DNA from: Candida dubliniensis CD36
Taxonomy: Eukaryota > Ascomycota > Pichiomycetes > Serinales > Debaryomycetaceae
Reading direction: 5' to 3'
Length of the DNA: 64,000 nt
NCBI RefSeq assembly: GCF_000026945.1
Contig: NC_012864.1
Location: 744,001 to 808,000, forward strand
Shown here: positions 11,290 to 21,685 of the stretch, piece after piece
How positions within the stretch are numbered: the stretch's first letter is position 1
Layout: the number at the start of each line of letters is the position of its first letter
The notes under the pieces: model-generated
Seen by the model: only the letters and a program-made list of their open reading frames with translations
Told to the model about the DNA's origin: nothing
Databases searched by the model: none
Translations under genes and position numbers: made by a program

Positions 11290-11645
11290 ACTATTATTGT
11301 TATTAATTATTATTGTTATTGTTAAGTTAAAGTGTTAGGTTGAGCTAATTAATGAAAAGCCAACTAACTACCGTATGCTATTGATGCATTAAGGTTAATT
11401 CCTATTAGTGATAAAACTGAGAGTGTGTTAGAAAGAGGAAGGTTGGATTATATATACGTGTGAAATCCACTTCAGAGACTAACCACTGGAAATCTATTGA
11501 TGATTTCTTATATAGTGTTTACCGATTATATTTATAATATGAGTTTGTAGTTGCTAGTATATTGAAAGTACTACCATAGTATGTCAGAATCAGATCAATC
11601 ACACTCTACTAATAATACAGGAAACACTGATGGCAGAACAAGCTC
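11290..11645 (+). mobile_element. Degenerate LTR-like element, copy B
   Basis: This is the best-preserved of three related elements. Shared blocks with the inverted copy at 18,770-19,060 include AAAAGCCAAC, an 18-bp identity TATGCTATTGATGCATTA (from 11,374), GTGTGTTAG, TTGGATTAT and the tail ACTAATAATACAGGAAACAC. Its 3' half also matches copy A at 10,735-10,915. I infer an old solo LTR. No open reading frame is associated with it. Confidence 0.45.
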
Positions 11646-12953
11646 AAGGAGCTAGGAGTCAACACTGAACATCAATAATCGATTGTAGCTGTTCAGTGCT
11701 TATTGTAACATTGCTAGGAAACGATAACAATAATCACAATCATCACAGTATTCACAATGTCAACAGATAATCACATAAAAATAAAAAAACATTAAAATAA
11801 AATAAACTTGGACTGAGAGTTAGCATTAGCTATTCAGTTTTAGAGTCTAGTATATTAATTTATTTATGTCACAAGGCTGTTCAAGGTTATGATTAATCTT
11901 TTAATAAACTAACAAAAGTATCATTATAGTTTTACATCATATTACATGAGGTTATTTTATCTAGTTAATATTACCAAGTAGTCTAATAAAATGTCATGTA
12001 TAGCATTATCAATCTCTTGCTATTTATTCTTGCTGTAAAAACCAGTAACAGTACTTCTATGTTGACTTCAAAACCCTTTCCAACATGACAAAAAAAAAAG
12101 GCTTGCTAAACTCCCATATTTAATACAACAGTGATTACTCTTTTAGCTCATAAATTATATAAAAATGCAGCAAACATGCTTATATTGATTATTGTAGGAA
12201 AATAATAACATGTTCCAGAACTGGATGCTTAAAGGCAATTTGAAGGTTAAGCGCAATTATGTTTTGATGATAATGGGTAATTTTCCCCTTATTATTAATC
12301 CCAAATTATTACTACTAAACAAATTACCAACCACAAACACCTCAGTGGCTAATAATGTGTAAATATATAGTAATACAATCATACATTTATAGTATTTGTG
12401 GATATAATTTTTCTCAAACTATAAAACAGACAAAAATTTTTGCATCCAAAAAATAATTCCTTTTTTTATTTACTTCTTTTTCTTTTCATCTTTTCATCTT
12501 TTCATTTCTATCTATCAATTCATTTTTGATAGTCGATTAATTCCAATAAATTTGTTTCCAAGCTGCTTAAATTGATGATGAGAATCAAATCTATCCATTA
12601 ATTCATTATTCATTCCATTATTAATTCCTTGATGCTATTGCCGCTAACAGTTATCCTTGATGACCAGATTATTATTACATTTGCTTATGTTCCAATTGAT
12701 GCTACTTCAATCCAGCTACAATCCTAAATGTGGGTGGTTTCTTGGTCTTGTTGCTATGGTTTTGAAAATCAATTAAGCGTCGTAATGCTACAGTGCTGAC
12801 ACAAACAAGAATGGATCTTTCAATACTATTTGTTGCTTTACAACACGCTTCAACTCGTTTTATTCAAAATACACCGTTTAGTGTGTTTTTTTTAGTCGGC
12901 TAGTTATTCTGTGTAGTTCCGTATAGAGCATGTACGATAGTACGTTTTGGGAA
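11646..12953. other. Non-coding region left of the MRS
   Basis: About 1.3 kb of AT-rich DNA without a supported gene, RNA or repeat. A pyrimidine-rich run with repeated TCTTTTCA lies at about 12,475-12,505. Confidence 0.5.
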
Positions 12954-12990
12954 ATAGGAGATACGATGTTATGAATGGTGCTATTTGGGA
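12954..12990 (+). repeat. 37-bp direct repeat outside the MRS, left copy
   Basis: These 37 bases, beginning ATAGGAGATACGATG and ending GCTATTTGGGA, recur exactly at 39,585-39,621, beyond the other end of the MRS. Weaker similarity continues outward: both copies are followed by GAAGACGTAGT, the left one after a deletion of about 17 bp. It is probably a remnant of one dispersed element, or an old boundary of the repeat block. Confidence 0.75.
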
Positions 12991-14524
12991 AGAAGACGTA
13001 GTGAATGATTCACATATGTACAGCTTTCTAGTTCTTCTTTTATTAATCTGTTTTAATCAATTGTGGTGGTAACTCAAATCATGATTTGCTTTGGTGGTTA
13101 AAATTTTTTTCTTGTCTATTGCTTCATTTTTTTTTTTGGTTGAAAATTATTATGAAAAACAAACATAATTATAATTACACACCATTTATTTATTTGTTCT
13201 TAATATTCAAATAATGATATATATATGTATGTGTATTAACTAATAACCTATTGATACAGTTTCTTCTTATTGGTTTCATGACAACAAATAGCATTATAAT
13301 TTTTGATATTGAAAGAAATCGATCGATTATTCATTAAATCCACATAAGATATCCCCACAAAAGCAAAAAAAACATGTCAATAAACGCCAATCTAAGTCTA
13401 TATCATTCATTTTAATCAAATCAAAAACATACATTTTTAGTTCCCACGAAGCTTAAATCCTAAAGAGGATGATATTAATGCATAGCGTTTGTGATCACCT
13501 AAAAAACTCCCCAATGATATATTACATCTTTCATTATTATTTACAGTTTTTATCAATGAAACATTAACGGTAAGAAAGTTTTCATTTGAATCATCATTTT
13601 TAACATTATCCGAAACCCCATTTACTGTGTAATCCATGTTAAATTTTATTCATTTTATGTCCCCCGCTAACATTAAATTACAAATAAGAAAGAATCTTAA
13701 ACTGCAATTCTAATTAACCAACCAATATTTACGTTTGTATAGAATAGAATTATCAAGTTTGGTGTCATAAATTCATTCTAATTAATACAATTACAACTAT
13801 ACTTGTCATTGCAAATTGATATAAAGGTAAATGTAATTGAATCATAATAATTAATTGTACAAACAAACTATCGTCTTGCTATATGCAATTTTTTAACAAT
13901 ATCAATTATACAAATCAAACTTTTGGTGTGATAGAAGTGTGTACTAGAGTGGCAACAGAAGATCCACTACAGAGAATAATATAGAATTTAAAAATCGATG
14001 AGTAGATGCTGCATATCCCGATGGGAAAGAGAATTAAGACGTCCACATCCCATTGGCATTAAATCATTGAGAGATTACACACAAATACTATGCCAAATAT
14101 TAAAGATGCGTATATATATGTATAGTTCATTCAAAACACCTCTTCTTTCTTTCACATGGATAGACTAAAAATAGTTTTGTTATTCATTTATTTGCAGATG
14201 TTTCTGATTCTTCCACTAATTGATACAATAGTAGGTTGGTCCAATTCTTTAACGCTGAATATTAAAACAAAAATTTAAGCCATATGACTCCTGTTTGATT
14301 GTAAGCATGTAGAAAACATCAATCTTGAAGTGTTGCAATTGTTAGTTGCATTTACCATATGTTGAATATATTATATCTCTAGTTATTAGGTTGCAAAGTA
14401 ATACAAGAAACCATAAAAATTATTGAAAAAATATCCATTAAACAAATGCATTTATGCCTCTTTCAATATTAGATCAGGTTTGCAAATGGCAATGTACTAT
14501 TATGTGAATTAATACACTTGTAGA

Positions 14525-16690
14525 TTTATTTTTTATAATATAATGGCTGCGAAAACAGTATTTTATGAGAAATTTCTCCCCAGTCGGGTAAATTTAATTC
14601 TAAACCATCAGAAAACTTCTTTTTCTTATTTCCAATTCTTTTTTTTTCAGTAAAGAGTTCTGCCGGGTAGGGTTTATACAGGCTAAAATCTGACAAAATT
14701 TGACCATATTCTTTTATTACATTAAATAGTAGAAAATGAGCTCCTGATTTCAACGGTACCATTATTTTCACTGTAGCACAAATATTGGGCGAGTTATAGC
14801 AAATTTGATTTTCCAGAAACACATAATAAAGACAGAATCCATCAAAAAAATAAATTACATCAGTCTAGCCGGGTAGACTTTATGTATGTGAAAATCTGAC
14901 CCTAATGTTTTATGATATCAAATGATGGAGAATGAAATTCTGACTTCAACGGTACTATTCGTTCCACTGTAGCATTAATATTGGGCGAGTTATAGCAAAA
15001 TTTGTTTTTTTGGAACTCTTAAGTCAGCAAGTTTGAGATTTTGAAAAATTTTTGAAATTTTTTCAGAAACCAAGAATGAAGGTAAAACCCACCAAAAAAA
15101 ATTCCCACCAAAATCAAAAATTTGACCCTGATGTTTTATGACATTAACTAATAGAAAATGAGCTCCTGATTTCAATGGTACCATTATTTTCAACGTAGCA
15201 CAATTATTGAGCAAGTTATAGCAAATTTGATTTTCCAAAAACACATAGTAAAGACAGAATCCATCAAAAAAATAAATTACATCAGTCTAGCCGGGTAGAC
15301 TTTATGTAGGTGAAAATCTGACCCTAATGTTTTATGATATCAAATGATGCAGAATGAAATTCTGACTTCAACGGTACTATTCTTTCCGCTGTAGCACAAA
15401 TATTGGATGAGTTATAGCAAAATTTGTTTTTTTGGAACTCTTAAGTCAGCAAGTTTGAGATTTTGAAAAATTTTTGAAATTTTTTCAGAAACCAAGAATG
15501 AAGGTAAAACCCACCAAAAAAAAAATTCCCACCAAAATCAAAAATTTGACCCTAATGTTTTATGACATTAACTAATAGAAAATGAGCTCCTGATTTCAAT
15601 GGTACCATTATTTTCAACGTAGCACAATTATTGAGCAAGTTATAGCAAATTTGATTTTCCAAAAACACATAGTAAAGACAGAATCCATCAAAAAAATAAA
15701 TTACATCAGTCTAGCCGGGTAGACTTTATCTAGGCAAAAATCTGACCCTAATGTTTTATGATATCAAATGATGCAGAATGAAATTCTGACTTCAACGGTA
15801 CTATTCTTTCCGCTGTAGCACAAATATTGGATGAGTTATAGCAAAATTTGTTTTTTTAGAACTCTTAAGTCAGCAAGTTTGAGATTTTGAAAAATTTTTG
15901 AAATTTTTTCAGAAACCAAGAATGAAGGTAAAACCCACCAAAAAAAATTCCCACCAAAATCAAAAATTTGACCCTAATGTTTTATGACATTAACTAATAG
16001 AAAATGAGCTCCTGATTTCAATGGTACCATTATTTTCAACGTAGCACAATTATTGAGCAAGTTATAGCAAATTTGATTTTCCAAAAACACATAGTAAAGA
16101 CAGAATCCATCAAAAAAATAAATTACATCAGTCTAGCCGGGTAGACTTTATCTAGGCAAAAATCTGACCCTATTGTTTTATAACATTAAATGATGGAGAA
16201 TGAAATTCTGACTTCAACGGTACTATTCTTTCCGCTGTAGCACAAATATTGGATGAGTTATAGCAAAATTTATTTTTTTGGAACTCTTAAGTCAGCAAGT
16301 TTGAAATTTTGAAAAATTTTTGAAATTTTTTCAGAAACCAAGAATGAAGGTAAAACCCACCAAAAAAAAAATTCCCACCAAAATCAAAAATTTGACCATA
16401 TTCTTTTATGACATTAACTAATAGAAAATGAGCTCCTGATTTCAATGGTGCCATTATTTTCAACGTAGCACAAATATTGGGTAAGCTATAGTAAATTTGA
16501 TTTTCCAGAAATGCATAGTAAAAGCAGTGCTTTGCAAAAAAAATAAATTACATCAGGTCTGCCGGGTATGATCCATATATAGGTAAAAATCTGACCAAAT
16601 TTTTTTGATGGCATTAAATGATGGAGAATGGCTCGCTGATTTCAATAATACCATTGGTTTCAACATAACTCAAATACTGGGTGAGTTATA
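14525..16690. repeat. About 422-bp dimeric tandem repeat in the HOK-side block
   Basis: The landmark GCCGGGTAG recurs with GGGTA starting at 14,871, 15,293, 15,717, 16,139 and 16,564, spacings of 422, 424, 422 and 425 bp. A diverged half-copy sits at 14,665. Each period has two related halves of about 211 bp: both carry a CTGACC...TTTTATGA block, a CAA(C/T)GGTACCATTATT or GGTACTATT block, a GTAGCACAA block and GAGTTATAGCAAA. An ancestral unit of about 206-211 bp therefore appears to have doubled and then amplified. The inner copies are nearly identical and the outer ones diverged, as expected of unequal exchange. ORFs such as 14,526-14,822 and 14,990-15,244 (minus) are translations of this repeat. 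Confidence 0.85.
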
Positions 16691-18080
16691 GCCAATTGTA
16701 TTTTGAGGACATAGATGTATGCAAAGATGAGGATTTCGTTCGAAACCTGCAGATACTTAGACATCAAATAATAACAGAATTGTTGATCAATATAACGAAA
16801 GTACATTTGAACCATAAAAAAACAAGCTTTATTATAATCACATTCATAATTTCTCCTGCTGTGTAATACTTTAGCTAGATGTATTAATATCAGTGTGGTT
16901 GGTTACCAAGCTGATAGTACAAACATAGTGTAGACAATAAGAAATGAGAAAAAGACCAGCAGCTCCCTCTAGAAATAAAGCAGAGTTGTCTTGAGAAGGG
17001 AAGAGCAGCAATGATTCAACCTAATGGCTATTGTTTATGATTTGAGAAAATAAAGATATAGTTTCTGCTAAACACAAATGAAGCAAAAGTAGTAATCACA
17101 TGTTAATTGTCTCAATTGACTAGTAGCAAGTAGTAGACATTAACTTCAAACAAAGACACTAACACCCTCCACAATATGTATAATGTCAGTAATGTTCTAA
17201 TCAGCAATGAAATTTGAGTCATACGATTTGTTATTGTCGTCTTGTTTAACCATCTTTATACTTTTCCTATCATTGTTAGAATCAAAATCCGATTGTCGTT
17301 GTTATCCCTCTTTTCCGATGGTTCATTTCTTGTCAGAGCATTTGTTTGAAGTGATATTGGTAGTCTTGTATCCTACTTCTCATTTCTTTCCATTGTCTTC
17401 AAGCACTATATTTGTAAAAAAACAACACAAATATCCATATTAATAGTCTATTAGTACTGGCATGCCCTGATGTAGACGCATCTGATGAATGCCCCATTAA
17501 AATCTAATTGTTGGTATTGCTTAATTTATGGACACTTAGGGGAGTCTCTAAAACTTTACCACAATAAAATAAAAATTAATCCAGCCACTTGTCCAACACC
17601 CATAATACTTTTATAAAACAACTTAGTATATCCTTATTTCCCAAATAGTTCAATAAACTGTTTCATTTTTCAATATTTTGCTCATAATCCCTTTCTTGTT
17701 GTTAAAATATCAATTAGTATTTTATAGTGTTTCCAATACGAACTAAATCCCAAGCATGAAGTAACACCAAATACACAAGGTAGTAGTGAATGACTCTTGA
17801 TCAAACTAAATATAAGATCATCAATTATCCATATGCTCCTGAACGCTTTACTGAAACCTTGTTAATTGATTTGGCAAAAGGAAACAATAAATAATAAAAT
17901 GTACCCAGTTGACAAAATGATAGCCAGTAGAATATTTACCCCATTAGCACTAACACTTTCAACACTACGTGCCATATCTTCGTTTAAACTCCCCCTATCA
18001 ATGATTCTTTTCCCATAAACAATAAATATGACAAACCTGTTGGCCTTCCTATTGTAGGCCAGCTTTCATTGAAATTAAGT
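16691..18080. other. Non-coding part of the HOK-side block
   Basis: About 1.4 kb, AT-rich, with no supported gene. The 78-codon ORF at 17,207-17,443 (plus) is hydrophobic but has no family resemblance. I see no repeats at this scale. Confidence 0.4.
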
Positions 18081-18469
18081 GTTCTCTTCATTAAAATTCA
18101 ACCATACACAAGAAGTCTTGGGGAAATCAAATTCATCACAAATTGTATCATAATTAACAAAGGCATCCCCGATAGAAGCCATGCATCTAAAAGTTTATGA
18201 ATGGACAATTCTTAAATGTTGTAATAATCTTGTGGCTTTACCAAAACTTCTTAGACGAGTATTCCCATACATCTCCACAAGATCTTTCACAGTTTCCAAG
18301 ACAGCTTGATGAACAAACGGGATATATCATCTTCATTAATATCCAATGAACAATTGATGAGTACTTCTTTTTTGAGCATCAATACAGGGCAGAGTTCATA
18401 ATCAAAACAAACTGCCCACCGTCTATCTCCTTTAGTACCGTCTATAATTGTTGAATCTGGAATACCCAA
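18081..18469 (-). pseudogene. Decayed coding relic, family unknown
   Basis: Two minus-strand frames join into protein-like sequence. One reads a 60-residue ORF starting MGIPDSTIIDGTKGDRRW. The next, after a frameshift near 18,300, reads VHQAVLETVKDLVEMYGN and continues through a stop to CMASIGDAFVNYDTICDEF. The residue composition and the long open stretch resemble real protein more than AT-rich noise. I cannot name the family. It is broken by at least one frameshift and one in-frame stop. Confidence 0.35.
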
Positions 18470-18769
18470 TTTTCACTCAACTATTGATACACAACACCAG
18501 GATGAAATATATTTTATCAATACTATTTTATATATCTTCAAATGTGTATACCATTTTGATTAATTGATGATGTAGTTCAGAAGAAAGTAGAGTGGACGAT
18601 GTGTAAGAGTTATTTTTATGCTTGAGAAAATTTTTTTGTTTTTTTTTTTTTCCTTTGTACGTGGCAAACCATGGGTCCTATATTTATGCTCTCTATACAA
18701 ACTCTACCAAAGAAGTATAATAACAGTTAACACCCAACCCCCTTGACTTTGTTCAGTGGATAAGATGAT

Positions 18770-19070
18770 AAGTGTTTCCTGCATTATTAGTAGAATATGA
18801 TTGATCTTATTCTAATAAACTATACTTCATTCTGCCAACAATTATGAATTTATATTGTAGTAGTAAATGTTGAATTCTATGTAACCAAACAGCAATCGAC
18901 TTTTAGTGATGACTCTCCAAAAGGGATTCTCACATATACTCATAATCCAACTTGTCTCTCCCTAACACACATTGAGTTTAATCGTTAAGCAGGATTAGTT
19001 TTAATGCATCAATAGCATATAATAGTTGGTTGGCTTTTCCTTAATCCGTTCAACATAACAATAACCAACT
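18770..19070 (-). mobile_element. Degenerate LTR-like element, copy C (inverted)
   Basis: Read on the minus strand this matches copy B (11,290-11,645) block by block. The identity at 19,001-19,018 is TAATGCATCAATAGCATA and its flanks, and the GGAAACAC tail of copy B reads here as GTGTTTCCTGCATTATTAGT near 18,770. Copies B and C are in opposite orientation about 7.4 kb apart, so they form a degenerate inverted repeat around the tandem repeat block. Confidence 0.45.
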
Positions 19071-19534
19071 TAACATGTGTATAGTATAACCTTATCAAGC
19101 TTACACACCAGTAATAAGTTAGTACTAGTTGAATTCACTTCACTTGCCCTTAATGAAATTCTGTGATGATTATAATTATTCACTTCAATACTTTAGTTGA
19201 AGTATTAACAACTAATCAAATTAATTGTTGATGAACAAGGGTGAGGATATGAAACTTAGCTGAGTGGTAAGTAATTTCTCAAGAAGCTTCTGTTCATGTC
19301 TCGACGTTTCCTCAATAGGAGCAGTACAACAACAAAATGCTATTATGAAATGGGACATTAGACTGTAAACATGGAAGTTCCAAATGATATTGACCACAAC
19401 ACATCCTATTAAGAAACGCATTAAAATCCAATAAAATGACTAATTCAAACTTCCTTGTATAAAGTGCCGTATTATTATTCTGTAGCTCACAACCAATTAG
19501 ATAAATTGAACCATGAACTGGGAATTACCATTAA

Positions 19535-20095
19535 GTCAATTCTGAGTTCTTACCATTGATATCTAAACCAAGGTGACAACAACCTAGTTCGAAAACAGCA
19601 TATTCTCTGCCAAAGTTAGCACCTGGAACCAAACCTGAACCATCTATTAATGCATCACTAATGTTGGATAAGTCACGACCATGCAAGGTGGGGGTGGCCA
19701 CAACATCGACTTGTCCTGGTTTGGCAAAAGCTTGTATAAAAATATTATCGACAATCAAATCACTTACTCCAATACCTGTGTAATCTTGACCAACATCTCT
19801 AACAGCCTGACTTAACAAATTAATTTCATGATGTTAGCTTTTTGGATACCAGTAACCAACTTTCTGTTGTTCTTCAAAGCAAAACTAAAAGCACATATGG
19901 CAATTCTTTCGGAGTTGATTCTTGTCAAAATTTTCAAGAATTCAACAGCATCTGGTTATGATTGATGTTGCAACCCAATATATTCACCTTCAGTATATTC
20001 ACTGATTTAGAAAGAATTAATACCATCGTAAATACTGTTAACACCTGGAAGGTTCTTAACAAAAACTAATGAAGCTTAAATATCGAATTCCTTTT
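19535..20095 (-). pseudogene. NAD-isocitrate dehydrogenase (IDH1-like) relic
   Basis: The minus strand reads most of the C-terminal half of a mitochondrial NAD-dependent isocitrate dehydrogenase subunit. From the 5' side, recognisable pieces are LVFVKNLPGVNSIYDGINSF, YTEGEYIGLQHQS (family ENTEGEYSGLEH), a helix with SERIA, and KANIMKL. After a break come VGQDYTGIGVSDLIVDN, QAFAKPGQVDVVATPTLHG and GLVPGANFGREYAVFELG, then HLGLDINGKN. The gene is dead: at least three in-frame stops lie before KANIMKL, another break follows it, conserved residues are substituted, and both ends are missing. The subunit-1 call rests on the match to AVAKPHQFDVL and ANFGR-YAVFEPGSRHVGLDIKG remembered from yeast Idh1. 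The functional gene must lie elsewhere. Confidence 0.85.
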
Positions 20096-20099
20096 TTAA

Positions 20100-21685
20100 T
20101 CAATGATTTGGCAAATTTTCAATCTCTAATAAAATAGTAAAAGTTATTTCAAAACATCAATCACAAGGTTACAAATGCAGCAATTAATCAAGAATCTATA
20201 CTTTTCCAAAAGTCAAAAATTGATCACCAATAAAATACTTGTACCAGATATCAAATACTGCTTTGAGACAACTAGCGGAGATAACTTGTTATAGTTTCAC
20301 TCATAATCCTGGACTTCTAATAATGAGAATTAAATCAATCTTTATTCATTTAATGATTCCTAGGTGTGCATCATAAACATCCATATCAATTAGTAAATAA
20401 TAATCTGTTTAACCATTAGTACTATCCAGCTTCACTCACTAAAATAATTAAACCTATTTTCATAAACATGATAACAACTGATAAACTAAACCCAGTAGAT
20501 GACTGTGACACCAATACCAAAAGTGGCTAGTTCTGTTAAATTCATTAATCCTAAGTACATTTCCATTGTACATTTATTAATTTCATTGAAATATGGCTAT
20601 TAGGTAGATTTACCGACCAGCGTCTAAAATAATGGGGACTTCTTTAAAAGCAATACAATAACAAATGACCAATAATTACTTGACGCCCTTGACTAAGTAT
20701 CTCTGTAACTCTCAAACATTATTAATTCACTATCATCCTATTCATTCTCTTGATTGAAGTAGTTAAGTCTAATATCCCGCCAAGCAAAACTGGAAACCAC
20801 TAACCGCTATCACAATAATTTACAACTCATGGCGTCAATGGAACTATTAATACATTCTCATAGGGATCTAAACTTGAATAAACAATTGATTGAATGATTT
20901 ATGTTGTGCTTGTTGAGGTGTTTCAATATAACTTGTTGTGTACTAATGAGATTGATAAAGTTGGTTGTAAAAAAAAAGTTGTAAGAAAAGGTTGTAAGAA
21001 ATTGGTTGTAATAAAAGATTCTAAGAAATTAGGCTTGAGAAAAAATAATAGACGCCAGAAAAATACCCATAAAAATCCTAGTAAAAACCATTATGCATGG
21101 GAGAAATTAGTTCCGAACCTTGCATAAAACTTGCATATTTATGTCCGAATTTGCCTAAAATTTGTATGTATTTTGAGCACGGGTACACGACTTTCTTAAC
21201 TCCGACCTTGTCACGTGACTTTTTCCATACAAAATCCTGCATTTTCTGCATATACTTGCATGTTAAATCCGTGACTTTGGGAGAATGAGAGGCAACAGAG
21301 AGGACACAATAACACACTCAATACTCTTCCCATGCGCACCCAGACCTCCCATTTTCTAGCCTAATTATCAATCAAGTCTCAATCTCAGATTGAAAACGAT
21401 CGATAAAAAATTGAGTGAGATATTGCAGATTGAAATATTTCACCACCGATTTTAGCAAATATGCTACCAACTTACCACCTCCCCATAGTTAATATTACAC
21501 CTCTCAATAAAATAATCAGTTTTCATCTCTACATAATGTTATTACTATCACATGATAGGCAGAGTCTAGAAGTATCATAAGATCAATTGAAACACAATAA
21601 ATCAAGTATACCACACCCAGTATTAAAGAAACATTCATATTTCCCAAATCCTAGGGTATTGACCACCAAAAAAAAACACCACAAA
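20100..21685. other. HOK-side block between the IDH relic and the array
   Basis: No intact gene. Short protein-like minus-strand stretches occur near 20,220-20,300 and 20,460-20,560 but are too broken to classify. A small AG-rich direct repeat (GTTGTAAGAAA variants) lies at about 20,960-21,040. From about 21,080 the base composition is less AT-rich, with a TCACGTGA palindrome at 21,211. Confidence 0.4.

Larger units (their letters stand above)
12991..21685. repeat. Left flank of the MRS (HOK-side block)
   Basis: This roughly 8-kb block abuts the left end of the RPS array and has no intact gene. The known C. albicans MRS order is HOK, RPS, RB2. The FGR6-like gene lies on the other side, and FGR6 genes belong to RB2, so this side should be HOK; the size also agrees. 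The outer boundary is not visible from one copy. It contains a dimeric tandem repeat, an inverted LTR-like element and decayed coding sequence. The ORFs inside (for example 13,437-13,637 minus, 66 codons, and 17,207-17,443 plus) have no recognisable family. A palindromic TCACGTGA lies at 21,211-21,218. Confidence 0.6.

Noticed and set aside
13437..13637. 66-codon minus-strand ORF with a reasonable ATG
   Set aside because: The sequence is somewhat protein-like but has no recognisable family, no neighbour context and no sign of conservation, so it is left uncalled.
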